From Dama dama (taxonomy: Eukaryota; Chordata; Mammalia; Artiodactyla; Cervidae): a DNA stretch of 64,000 nucleotides. Both the position numbers and the translations under genes were made by a program. This document shows positions 45,880-56,285 of the stretch, in pieces. Under the pieces are notes generated by a model. It was given only the letters and a program-made list of their open reading frames with translations, made no database searches and was not told where the DNA came from. Every line of letters begins with the position of its first letter. The first letter of the stretch is position 1. The stretch covers positions 25,677,981-25,741,980 of the forward strand of contig NC_083693.1 in the NCBI RefSeq assembly GCF_033118175.1, read 5' to 3'.

Positions 45880-46008
45880 ACCATCTGGTGGCTCAGATGG
45901 TAAAGAATCTACCTGCAATGCCAGAGACCCGTGTTCGATCCCTGGGGCTACAGTCCATGGGGTCACAAAGAGCCGGACATGATTGAGCAACTAACACTTT
46001 CACACTTT
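45880..46008 (+). mobile_element. Bov-tA SINE with internal deletion
   Basis: The tRNA head ('ctggtggctcagatgg', 'cgtgttcgatccctgggg') joins directly to the end ('ctacagtccatggggtcaca'); the middle is lost. Confidence 0.88.
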
Positions 46009-46664
46009 CATATTTATTTCAGTCCGTACTTATTTAAAACAACTCTCCCTCTTTTGTACTTGTCTCAGCCCTGACAGAAAGTTTTTCCTCCTGCCCCAGC
46101 TAAACTTCTAACTATTCAACTTCTTCCTGTTTCCTCTTGTGTGAAGACAGAGAGCTATTGGTCATCATTTCTGGTATAATAACCATTTTCAGTCATTGAA
46201 GTTTGTGATCAGTACCCTCTTTCATCACTCATTACCAGCTCCAAATTTAATAATGTCTTTTCTTTAGCCAATGGACCATTTCTAGTGAGTGTTCAAACTG
46301 CGTGACCAAAGAGCAAATTTATTTTTGGCAATATGGTTTTCTTGGGCTATGAGCTGTGTCCTATGCTCTTGGCTCATGAATTTGGAAGAGGTTTTGTCTT
46401 ATTCTTTAGAGATCAAGAATTAAAATTTCATGGGCTTATTCTTTCCATCTGTGGGAACAGTGTATCAGAGTGTAAGCACTCTATTTCTGTGATATCAGGG
46501 GTGTTACAGAAAATGGGATTGGGATGGCCTTTTCTCCCCATTGTTCTGTAAAGTTGGGTGTAGACTTGAGAAAATTTCAGAGAGAGGCACAGGATACCTC
46601 TTTTCCCTCCACATTGTCTGGGGTGATATTGATGTTCCCTATTCATTAACACAGTTCTTGGCAC
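46009..46664. other. No gene or repeat recognised
   Basis: About 650 bases; short open frames without recognised content. Confidence 0.4.
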
Positions 46665-46665
46665 A

Positions 46666-46858
46666 TGATGCTACATCATGTCAGTCGTGTCCGACTCTTT
46701 GTGACCCCATGGGCTGTAACCTGCCAGGCTTCCCTGTCCATGGGATTCTCCAGGCAAGAATACTGGAGTGGGTTGCCATGCCCTCCTCCAGGGGATCTTA
46801 GGGGTCGAACCTGTGCATCTTGCATTGGCAAGTGGGTTCTTAACCACTAGCGCCATAA
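46666..46858 (-). mobile_element. Bov-tA SINE
   Basis: Antisense copy from 'catgtcagtcgtgtccgact' to 'aaccactagcgcca'. Confidence 0.9.
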
Positions 46859-47039
46859 TTGGCATCCTATAGTAGGCATCCTATAACTGTTCCTTCAGTT
46901 GCTGGATTCATAGAAAACTTGATCTGTATACCTTGTCAAAAATTTGTGTAAGGATGTTCTCACTGGAATATTCTTTGAGGTAAATCCTGTCATCAGAGAG
47001 AATAGGATAACAAGGCTCTGGAAGACTTCATATTAAGTT

Positions 47040-47150
47040 TCCATTCCATTCCATTATATCCCATTCAATTCCATTTTATCCCATCCATCCCATCCCTTCC
47101 CAAGCCATTCCATTCTATTCCTTTCCATCCTATCTCATCTCATTTTATAA
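47040..47150 (+). repeat. CCATT/CCCAT-rich simple repeat
   Basis: Degenerate five-base units (CCATT, CCCAT, CCATC) over about 110 bases. Confidence 0.8.
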
Positions 47151-47154
47151 AATT

Positions 47155-47285
47155 TGGAATGTTTACTGAATACCTACTTTGTGTAAGATGCCACACTAGA
47201 ACCTGGGGATCCCAAGGGGGAATGAGATGAAATACTTGCTCTAGAGGAGCTCAAAGTCTAAGGAGAGTGTGGGAGATTAAAAATT
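47155..47285 (+). mobile_element. L2/MIR-class relic
   Basis: 'tttactgaatacctacttt', 'gatgccacactagaacctg' and 'gctctagaggagctcaaag' match the common L2/MIR3-like phrase. Confidence 0.5.
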
Positions 47286-48600
47286 GCTGCAAATTTGTTT
47301 CTACTCCTCCAATTGAGAGGTAGAGATTAATTCCATCTCCTCTAATCTGCGCTATCATCAGTAACCTGACTGACCAATAGGATGCAGCAGAGGTGATGGT
47401 TAAACTGAGGCTAAGTCAAAAGAGGCCTTGCAATGTCTACTCAGTTCTCTTGGGATGCTTGATCTGACATGTAAGAAGTCCAAGTTCCTTAAGACTAACA
47501 TGTTGGAAAGGCCACATGAAGGCATTCTGGTTCACAGTCCATGATGAACCCAGTCCTTCAGCCTGCCAAGCAGAAACCATCTGTGCCAAGGTATCAGACA
47601 TACAAATGAAGCCATCATAGATCCTCCAGACCAGCCATTTCATTTGCCAGCTGAATGCCACCCAGTGACCTTAGTTAACACTGTGAAAAGTAGAAGACTC
47701 TCCCAGTTAAGCCCTGCCCAAATTCCCTGTCCACAAAATCAAGAGATAAAATAAAAAGGCTATTGCTTTCATCCAATAGGCATCAGGGTGGTTTGTTACC
47801 CCTGCAATAGACAACCAAAACAGAGAGGCAAGAAAATAACCAGGATTTAGTAAGAATTTTAATAAAAGGAGGGGCAAAGTGGTTTGTGAGAAATTAAATA
47901 TTTAGAGCAAATAATTCTGTTTTTGGACAGGCTGGGCCACTGCACCATCCCACTTTAGAGGGCATTGATTATGTGGTAGTCCTTGTGAATGGCAGGCCTG
48001 GTAGTTGTACGGTGCCCAGCATATGCAGATACGTGGCAGTTTTGGGTAATGTGTGCCAGGCAGGTAGGTAATGTGGAAAAACTGTGTAGAAAGGGAACTT
48101 GAGCTTGGAATTGAAATACAAGTAGGTTTCATGGGCTAAGTACAAGTAGGTTTCATGCTCTTTGCAGGGAGAAATAATACTCCATCAGTAGAAGCAATGT
48201 GAGCAAAACTTTGAAGACATAGGAACCCATGATGGGCTTGGGGCACAGTGACTGGTCCTTTGTGGCCGATATACTTGGTACTGGGGTTGAGGGAGTGGAT
48301 GGAGATGAACCCCCGAAGCTGAGTGATGTGAAGGGTCTTATATCTTCATGGAGAGTCAGGAGGAGGAAGGCAACAGGGAGACAAAGATGTCAAAGCAAGA
48401 GAGCAACAAATGCAAAACAGTATTTGAGAAAATTGTAATTCAAAGCCCCACAGACTGTAAAAGACACTGTTTGTTCTTTCACCTGCCTGCCTCTACTAGA
48501 AAGCTTGGCAAATCCATTTTTTTTTTTTATAGGAAAGTCTTAAACAACAGGGAATTACTCAATGATTCATTTAAAAGGATCATTAAAGGATAATGGAGGC
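47286..48600. other. 1.3 kb without recognised genes or repeats
   Basis: Contains a short duplicated phrase: 'acaagtaggtttcatg' at about 48118 and 48141. Open frames are short and unconvincing. Confidence 0.4.
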
Positions 48601-49050
48601 ATGTTGCATCCTGCCTTCTTTAATTGCTCATTTATTATTACTGTGGGTGAGATAATGGTTTTGTGTTATTCTTCTAAATAGTGTAAAATATTTATTGGTA
48701 AATATAGCAGTGCATATATTAATGCCAGTGGAGATCTTTGTGGAGCGCTTTTCCCCTCCGCTGGTAGCCATAACTTTTACTTAAAGAAAAACAATACTGT
48801 GCTGATTCATTCTAGCTCAGAGCTGAGCGAGAACATTATGAACTAAACGTCTGTGTGACAGCACTCTGTCTCTGTCCCGATGGAATGGCAGGACTCTCTC
48901 GGGCTGGCCGCAGTTTGTGAAATCAATTTCTTTCCTGCTTATTAACTCATGATTTGGAAGAGGACATGCAGAGGTGTAAAGTTTTTCTTTTCTCCGTCTT
49001 CATGACAAACTACCTGATTGAAAATAGCTTTAATAAGTGAGGATACTTAC
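48600..49050. promoter_or_regulatory. Candidate conserved non-coding element (unproven)
   Basis: A repeat-free block with many intact CpGs for such AT-rich DNA and TF-like words: 'tgtgacagc' (MEIS/TGIF-like), 'gcttattaactcatgat' (homeobox/AP-1-like) and 'aaacaatac' (SOX-like). No open frame fits. If AGBL1 begins upstream, this is in its intron about 7 kb before exon A. Confidence 0.35.
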
Positions 49051-49077
49051 CATTTCATGTACCTGAAAGTCTATGAA

Positions 49078-49118
49078 GGACAGGGGGTCGCAGAGCTGGA
49101 CACAGCTGAGCAACTGAA
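49078..49118 (+). mobile_element. BovB/Bov SINE tail fragment
   Basis: Only the 3' end is present: 'gacagggggtcgcagagctg', then 'gctgagcaactgaac'. Confidence 0.7.
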
Positions 49119-49354
49119 CAATGAAAGTCTATAGGTAGGTGGTTTTATAGAGTTGGTTCACGGCTTAACAATGTCACCAGTGATCCAGGGTTGTGTCCTT
49201 AGACAACAGTGCCCCAAATAGGAAATAGAGTGTTTGTCTTTTTACTTTGTTTTTGTTTTTCATGGTTTCTCTATTTAAATCCTGGAGAAAAACCTTTTCT
49301 GGAATCTCTCAGTCGACTTCTGTTTGAGTTTCCTTACCCAGATCTGGGCTCATA

Positions 49355-49589
49355 GTGGTGTGGTGGTTGAGTCGCTAAATCATGTCTGACTCTTCGACCT
49401 CATGGACTGTAGCCCACGAGACTCCTCTGTCCAAGGGATTTCCCAGGCAAGAATACTGGAGTGGGTTGCTATTTCCTGCTCCATGGGATCTTCCCGACCC
49501 AGGGATTGAACCCACGTATCTTGTATTGCAGAAATTCTCATGCATTTGCAGGCAGGTTCTTTGCCGCTGAGCCACCACGGGAAGCCCCT
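49355..49589 (-). mobile_element. Bov-tA SINE with target duplication
   Basis: Antisense SINE between 'atctgggctcata' (49342-49354) and 'atctgggatcata' (49590-49602). Confidence 0.93.
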
Positions 49590-49602
49590 ATCTGGGATCA
49601 TA

Positions 49603-50429
49603 CGCACATCTCAACCAATCATAGGAAAAGGAGAAAGACAGAGGAGGTGAACTGTGGCCCATTCCCCAGGCAGGGGACAAGTAGAGTGTGTATCTTTCAT
49701 CAGCAGCCTGCTGCCCCGGGCTTGAAACAAATGGGATTTTCTGGGAAGCAATTATAGAAGAACGACTGGAGTGTGTGCAGCCAACTGTGTTGGCCACAGG
49801 TCAAACCAATTTAGGGGCGGTGATTTAGTAGATTCTGTATGCCCAGATCTATCTCCCTGCTGGAAGGTACAGCAGAAGCCTAGGAGAGAGTGCTTGTTCT
49901 CAGGGAGCATTAGTGGGCATTGAACTAAAAGTGGGCAATCCCTTAGCTGGATAAATGGATCCAATAAAATATACTGATTATCTATTACACCTCAGGACAT
50001 GGGAATGCAGAAATGAGTAAGACCCAGTTCTTGTCCACAGACTTTCACAATTCCTTTCACCATCTGCTTCATCCTGGAAGCAGCTTCATCCCCCAAGGTT
50101 TCCACACTCTGTCATGCTTCCCTCTGAGTAAGTGGGGCTGTGACACAGCCGGAACATTCCCCCTGATACAGTGCAGGGCCCCGTAGGCCTCCCAGGCACA
50201 AGGCCTTTTTGGTCTCCCATTTCTTTGATTACAGGAAACAGCCTTCATTTATCCTCCATGACCTTCCCTGAGTTCCAAGGGACAGATTCAAGCAGTTGCT
50301 AATGAGGGAAGGGCAGGGATGTGAGACCAGGGAAAAACAAACAGTCAAGAGGCACCTTGGGGCAAGGCCCTGTTACCCCATCAAGGGATACACACAACAA
50401 TATCTTTGAGCTGTTTGCAGATACTGAAG
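49603..50429. other. No gene; L2/MIR-like phrase near 49960-50045
   Basis: 'actgattatctattacacc' to 'gacccagttcttgtccac' resembles an L2/MIR3 relic. The remainder is unassigned. Confidence 0.4.
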
Positions 50430-50655
50430 GGCTTCTCAAGTGGCACTCGTGGTAAAGAACCTGCCTGCCAATGCAAGAGACGTAAGAGATGTGGGTTCTA
50501 TTCCTGAGTCAGCAAGATTCCCTGGAGGAGGAAATGGCAACCCACTCCAGTGTTCTTGCCTGGAGAACCCCATGGACAGAGGAGCCTATGGACGGTGGGC
50601 TACAGTCCATGGGGTCACAGAGAGTCGAACATGACTGAGTGACTTAGCATGCATG
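50430..50655 (+). mobile_element. Bov-tA SINE
   Basis: Sense copy from 'gggcttctcaagtggcactc' to 'catgactgagtgacttagc'; a nine-base insertion sits near 50588. Confidence 0.9.
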
Positions 50656-51928
50656 CAGTACCGAAACCCCCTCCAGGTGGGAGAAGTTAATGATTGATGA
50701 TGATACGCGGCCCACAAGCATGTAGACGCCAGACTGGTGGGACCCGAAGGCTGCAGATGCTGACTCCTACTTACCTCACTGTCAGCCCATCAGAAGAACG
50801 CCCATGAGCTGATCACACTCTCTTTGAACAACTATTATAGAAGTCCTCACTATCTTCCCCAAGTGGGGAACACACGGTTTGGAGGGCATGAGCTCTCTTT
50901 GTTCCCTTTGCTGGCAAAGCAGCAAATCTACCCTCTTCTATTTTACTCAAAACTTGTCTCTGAGATATGATTCAGCACCAGTGTGCAGAGAAGCTGAGCC
51001 TTCAGCATCACTCCTGCCCCACTTCTGCCCGATTTCCCAGATGTATCACTCATGGACCTGGCAGGGTTACACACCCTGTCCCTGAATTCTTCTAGCATCC
51101 ATGTTTACCTTTGTCACAGTCCTTAACCATCCTGGGTTCTAACTGTCTGCTAGCTGTTCATCTCAGCCAGGCCTGGAGCCCTGTGAAGGCTGAATGTGTT
51201 CCCATCCGTTTATATCCCAGCCCAGTGACTGGAACATACATGATTTCCAGGGAGCATTTGTGGGAAGAATGCATAAATAATTGAATGAAAGGAAATTAAA
51301 CATGAATCTTTTTATCCCCCTTCCATCAGTTTCCACTTTATTAGTTTTCCTCTCTCTTTTCTCCTTTCTCATCACCCTGTTTCCTCTCTTATTTTCCTTT
51401 TTGCTCATTATTTACAGTTAACTGATGAATCCTGCATTTATACCAAGTTACACAATATTGCCCAGCCTTGCTTTTATGGCTTATCCCCCTCCCTCTTTTC
51501 AAAAAGAAGAGCAGTTATGGGGGTTCCTGCTGGTGGATCCAGACACATCATTGCGGAGAAGGGACTTTGTTTTTTCCCATGAGCCATCTTTGGGTCCATT
51601 TTCAAAGGGCTGGATTCTTGCTGTGATAATTTGTGATTTATAGTAAGAAATAGATATTTGGTCTTCCTCCTGTTTCTGGCAGAGAACTCCCCAAACCCTT
51701 GGAATATCCTCAGTGATGAAAGCAATAAAATTGTCTTTTGTTAAGTTAATGGGTTGACTTTTGGACCACACCTACGGATGGAAAGCTGATTGTCAGGAGA
51801 ACCAACCATGTGATTGGAGGGTTGGGACTTTCAGTTTGCTCTCCTGGCTCCCCAGTACACCCCAAGGCCCCCTTACCTCCAGGGAAGGTAGAAGAGCCAG
51901 AAGTTGAATCTATAGACTATGTAAGGAT
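50656..51928. other. No gene; L2-like relic near 51090-51300
   Basis: 'gccctgtgaaggctgaatg' to 'aataattgaatgaaagg' is L2-like. Open frames at 51425-51643 and the opposite strand have no recognised content. Confidence 0.4.
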
Positions 51929-51929
51929 A

Positions 51930-52050
51930 GGGGAACTACCCTGGCAGTCCAGTGGTTAAGACTCCACATTTCAAGGCAGGGGCATGGGTTCAGAGAACTA
52001 AGACCCCACATACTGTGGGTGTGCCCCTCCCCCCAAAATTAAAAAAAGAA
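51930..52050 (+). mobile_element. CHR-type tRNA-Glu SINE
   Basis: Sense copy: 'gggaactaccctggcagtcc', 'agtggttaagactccacat', 'gaactaagaccccacatac' and an A-rich tail. Confidence 0.86.
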
Positions 52051-52299
52051 AGAAAACAGGAAACTTGAGAGATGAAGTTTAGAGAGCTTCCCGGTTGGTG
52101 AACAGGTGGAGGAGCTGGGGGAGTGATGCTCCTGGAGAATGGGTGTGAGCTCTGTGCCAGGTCCCCATACCTTGCCCTGGGCATCTCTTACATCTGGCTG
52201 TTCCTGAGTTATACCGTTTTACAATAAACTAGCAATCCAGAAAGTGAAATGTTTCTCTGAGTTCAGGCAGAGGATTTAACAAACTAATCACACCCAAGG

Positions 52300-52645
52300 A
52301 GGAGGTCGATGGTGGGAATCTTTAATTTATAGCCAGTGAACTGGAAGGACAGATTAACAACCTAGACTTGTGGTTGACACCCTGAGTTAGAGGGGCTCAT
52401 TGGGACCTCTGGTTTATAACAAGTGTGTTGGCCAGAAGGAGGGGTCACAACCTGGACTTGCCACTGGAGTCTGAAATGGGGTGGGCGATCTTGTAGGACT
52501 GACCCCTCAACCTCTGGAATCTGTTGTTATCTCTGGGTAGATAGTGTCAGAATGGAGATGAACTGTAGGACAACCTGATGGTGTCCAGAGTATTGTTTGT
52601 GGATGTGGGGGAACCTCTCCTACAGTGGAGTTGGTACCAGAACCT
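52300..52645. mobile_element. Possible LTR relic (tentative)
   Basis: The stretch with 'tagatagtgtcagaatgg', 'gaactgtaggacaacctgat' and 'gtggagttggtaccagaa' resembles the end of an ancient ERVL/MaLR-type LTR. The family and orientation are unsure. A 142-codon minus-strand open frame overlapping it (52547-52975) looks accidental. Confidence 0.3.
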
Positions 52646-53129
52646 AAGACTAGCAAATTCCCTGGGATGATATATCGGTGGCTTCCCTGATCCTTGGTTC
52701 TTGTTCCCAGATTTTGGGAGACCAAAGGGTGGGAGGGGACAGGGAACACTGACACGGTGCCCAACTATGGATGACATCTGTTGGAGGGGACTCAAAGAAT
52801 GATGCCTTCTGTTAGCGTCCAGGGCAGCTGTGATGGGAGGCATCAGAAAAGTGATGCTGAGGCTGCCTTCATAAGGCTCAGCTCCTTGTGGAGAAGCTCC
52901 CAGAGCAAATCCAAGTCTTTTCCTTGGGAAGTGTACAAACATCAAATGCCTAGGGAATCCCAGGTGTCCCATCACACCTGTAAGATGAGTTAAAGTATTA
53001 AGTTTTGGTATTTTGTCCGTAATGAACTTTTTTTGTGTGTGTGCCTTATTTGGTGTGCAAAAGCATACCTTTACAGTAGTATCTTATCAGTGTTCAGTGG
53101 TGACCTAAATGGGAAGGAAATCCAAAAAA

Positions 53130-53238
53130 GGATTTATGTATATATATGTATACATATATCCTCTAATTCACTTTGCTATATAGTAGAAACTAACACAACG
53201 TTGTAAAGCAACTATACTCCAATAAATTAAAAAAAAAA
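53130..53238 (+). mobile_element. L1 3' end with poly-A
   Basis: 'ttcactttgctatatagtag', 'acgttgtaaagcaactata' and 'ctccaataaattaaaaaaa' are the sense L1 3' end. Confidence 0.85.
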
Positions 53239-53249
53239 ATCTTAATTGT

Positions 53250-53458
53250 TGCTATTTAGTCAGTAAGTCATGTCCAACTCTTTACGACCCCATGGACTAT
53301 AGCCCACCAGGCTTCTCTGTCCATGGGATTTCTCAGGCAAGAATACTGGAGTGGGTTGCCATGCCCTCCTCCAGGGGATCTTCCCAACCCAGGGATCGAT
53401 CCAGTGTCTCCTGCATTGGCAGGTGGATTCTTTACCACTGAGCTACCAGGGAAGCCCA
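53250..53458 (-). mobile_element. Bov-tA SINE
   Basis: Antisense copy from 'gctatttagtcagtaagtca' to 'ctaccagggaagccc', little diverged. Confidence 0.92.
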
Positions 53459-53469
53459 TCATGTGTGAG

Positions 53470-54170
53470 TATTTCCTCCCATTCTGTTGACTTTTCAATT
53501 TGTTGATTGTTTCCCTGGTTGTGCAAAAGCTCTTCAGTTTAATGTAGTCTCACTTATTTTAATCTCATTACATGTGCCTTTGGTGTCTTACCAAAGAAAT
53601 CACTGCCAACACTGTCAGAGGTGTTTTTTTCCCCTGTGATTTCTTTGGGAGTTTCATGATTTCAAGTCTTAGATTTAAGTCTTTGATCTATTTTGAGTTA
53701 ATTTTTGTGAGTGGTGTAAGATAAGACTCCTGGCTTTATATTCAAAAGATTTGAAAGCAGTATCTGGAAGAGACATCTGCACACCCATGTTCACTGTAGC
53801 ATTTTTCATAACAGCCAAGATATGGAAGCAACCTAAGTGTCCCTTAATAGATAAATGGATAAAGAAGATGTATATACATACAGTGGAATATTATTCAGCC
53901 ACGAGAAAAAGAATATCCTGCTATTTGCAGCAACACAGATGGACCTTGAAGGCATTAGGTGCAGTGAGATAAGTCAAACAGAGAAAGATGAATACTGTGT
54001 GATACCACTGATATACGGAATCTAAAAAAGCTGAACTTGCAGTAACAGAAAGTGTAATAGAATGATGCTTACCAGGGGTTGGAGAGTGGGGGCTTTGGAG
54101 AGGTGATATTTATGGATGCAAACTTGCAACTTATAGGTAAAGAAATTCTTGAGAGCTAGAAAATTAATGT
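53470..54170 (+). mobile_element. Older L1 with 5' inversion
   Basis: 53470-53735 is antisense ORF2 ('gtgcaaaagctcttcagttt', 'gatctattttgagttaattt'). From about 53740 the sense L1 begins further 3' in ORF2 ('cacacccatgttcactgtag', 'gtggaatattattcagccac') and runs into the 3' UTR. The order and orientation fit a single twin-primed insertion. The sense part encodes the broken peptide 'DICTPMFTVAFFITAKIWKQ'. Confidence 0.75.
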
Positions 54171-54695
54171 ATTACCATGCAATGACACTGGCCTGATTTT
54201 TGGGAGCCTGGCCTGGGCTGTACTTTGGATTTGGCTTTGTGGATCACCACAGAGGTCTTGAATAAGTCCTCCCTCCCTCTGAGTCTTGGTGTTCTCTCCT
54301 ATGTAACAAAGGGGAGCGTGCCAAGAATTGCAAATATCCCGTAGAGCTATATCATGAGATTTGTTGTTACCCCCGGTGTCTCTTGAGAAAATTAAAATTT
54401 CATCCTTGTGAGTCAGGAAAGTCTTTCCATCTGAACATGTTGGTGGATTTCTGTTTCTGCTCTCTGGCCTGGATTGAACAATAACCCAAGCCTCCTGAAA
54501 TTAGTGAAGGCTTTGCTACCTTGGCCCACAAAGCCCCTTTTCATTTGCCCTTTCTGCCTAAACTATCAATGTTTTCTTTTGCCCATTTTGCTGATGTTGC
54601 TAGTTTCTGAAGGCTAACTATGGAGATAGAGCCCCTGAGATGCTTCACTCAGTGAGTCCTTTTCAGTTATTATTTAAGGAGCAACCATGCAGCCA
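54171..54695. other. No gene; MIR-like phrase near 54250-54320
   Basis: 'gaataagtcctccctccctc' to 'atgtaacaaaggggag' resembles a MIR tail. Nothing else is recognised. Confidence 0.4.
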
Positions 54696-54699
54696 TTTC

Positions 54700-54890
54700 T
54701 TTTTTAAAAAATATTTATTTATTTGTCTGTGGGTCTTACTTGAGGCAGGTGGTCCTCTCTCTAGTTGTGGTGCCTGGGCTTAGTTGCCCTGAGGCACGTG
54801 GGATCTTAGTTCCCAGACCAGGAATCTCATTCGAGTCCCTGGCATTGGAAGGTGAATTCTTAACCACCACACCACCAGGGGAGTCTCCCT
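54700..54890 (-). mobile_element. CHR-type tRNA-Glu SINE
   Basis: Antisense copy: 'ctagttgtggtgcctgggct', 'ggcacgtgggatcttagttc', 'accacaccaccaggggagtc'. Confidence 0.87.
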
Positions 54891-55030
54891 TCAGCCATTC
54901 TTTATTGTAGAAAGTCTTTCTCAGCAGAAGGAAGCTGCCATTCCCATGCATACACTTGACCATGCCGCCTCCCTCCTTTTGCCTAATCTTTTTAAAATTT
55001 TTATTTTATATTAGGATATAGTTGATTTAT

Positions 55031-55249
55031 GGGCTTCCCAGATGCTGCTAGTGGTAAAGAACCCAACTGCCAATGTAGGAGATTTAAGAGATGTGGGTTT
55101 GATCCCTGAGTCGGGAAGATCCCCTAGAGGAGGGAATGGCAACCCACTCCAGTATTCTTGCCTGGAGAATCCCATGGACAGAGGAACCTAGTGAGTTACA
55201 GTCCATAGAGTTGCATAGAGTCAGACATGGCTGAAGCTATTTAGCATGC
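55031..55249 (+). mobile_element. Bov-tA SINE nested in L1, perfect target duplication
   Basis: Sense SINE between two perfect 13-base copies of 'atagttgatttat' (55018-55030 and 55250-55262), which are L1 sequence. It therefore postdates the L1. Confidence 0.95.
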
Positions 55250-55725
55250 ATAGTTGATTTATAATGTTGTGTTAGTTTCAGGTATATGGCAAAGTGATCC
55301 AATTATACATAGACGTGCATCTATCCTTTTTCAAATTATTTTCCCATTAAGGCTCTTAGAGAATGTTGAGTAGAGTTCCCTGTGCTATACAGTAGGTCCT
55401 CGTTGATTATCTGTTTTATGTATAGTGGTCTGTACATGTCAATCCCAAACTCCCAATTTTCCCTGCCCCCACCCACCTTTCCCCTTTGGTAACCATAAGT
55501 TTGTCTTCTATATCTGTGAGTCTGTTTCTGTTTTGTCAATAAGTTTATTTGTGTCATTTTTTAAGATTCTACATGTAAGTGATATCATATGGTATCTGTC
55601 TATCTCTGACATATTTCACTCAGTATGATAATCTCTAGGTTCATCCATATTGCTACAAATGTCGTTATTTCATTATTTTTAATGACTGAGTAATATTTCA
55701 TTGTATATATGTATCACATCTTCTT

Positions 55726-55953
55726 TGGGTTTTCCCTGTGGCTCAGTGGTAAAGAATCTGCCTGCAATGTAGGCAACTCGGGAGATGCAGGTTTGACCCC
55801 TTAGTCAGGAAAATCCCTTGGAGGAGGACATAGCAACCCATTCCAGTATTCTTGTCTGGAGAATCCCATGGACAGAGAAGCCTGGCAGATTAAAGTCCAT
55901 GGGGTCGCAAGGAGTCAGACACGACTGAAGTGGCTGAGCACGCAGGCGTGTAC
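55726..55953 (+). mobile_element. Bov-tA SINE nested in L1, perfect target duplication
   Basis: Sense SINE between two copies of 'cacatcttctt' (55715-55725 and 55954-55964), again L1 sequence. Confidence 0.94.
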
Positions 55954-56221
55954 CACATCTTCTTCAACGATTCATCTGTCAATGGACATTTAGGTTGCTT
56001 CTGTGTCTCGTCTATTATAAATAGTGCTGCAGTGAGCATTGGGATGCATTTATCGTTTCAAATTAGGGTTTCCATCTTCTCTGGATATATGCCTGGGAGT
56101 GGGATTTCTGGGTTTTATGGTAGTTCTACTTTTAGTTTTTTAAGAAACCTCCATATGGTTCTCCATAGTTGGCTGTACCCTCGCCTGCCTTCTTAAAGAT
56201 GGCTGTCTGCTTTCCTTGCAG

Positions 56222-56285
56222 AGCTCCTCAGACCGGGAGTCCATCCTGACCATCCTCCAGCTCCTCGGAGATCTGCTTTCCATTG
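56222..56285 (+). CDS. AGBL1: AGBL1 coding exon A (likely second coding exon), 64 nt
   Basis: The exon follows a pyrimidine-rich tract and a CAG acceptor (AG at 56220-56221) and ends at a strong GTGAGT donor (56286). It is read from its first base and gives SSSDRESILTILQLLGD, then LLSI, then the first base of a glycine codon completed by the next exon. These 21 residues form an amphipathic helix pair typical of the ARM/HEAT-like N-terminal region of cytosolic carboxypeptidases, and match AGBL1 just after its short initiator exon. The length of 64 nt is not a multiple of three, so skipping it would shift the frame. The upstream intron is unusual because an antisense L1 extends to about base 56178, leaving only about 44 bases of non-L1 sequence before the exon. 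Identity rests on agreement with AGBL1 over all three exons, not on this short piece alone. Confidence 0.88.

Larger units (their letters stand above)
54985..56178 (-). mobile_element. L1 LINE 3' region, antisense, ending about 44 nt before AGBL1 exon A; carries two nested SINEs
   Basis: The L1 starts with a T-rich end at about 54985, includes 'ttataatgttgtgttagttt', 'ctatacagtaggtcctcgtt', 'atttcactcagtatgataat', 'ggcattgggatgcattta'-like and 'gggagtgggatttctgggtt' parts in order, and ends with 'ccatatggttctccatagtt' at about 56170. Two Bov-tA copies interrupt it (55031-55249 and 55726-55953). The L1 is opposite to AGBL1. Confidence 0.88.

Noticed and set aside
52547..52975. 142-codon minus-strand open frame
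   Set aside because: Overlaps a probable LTR relic, with no known family and no splice context.
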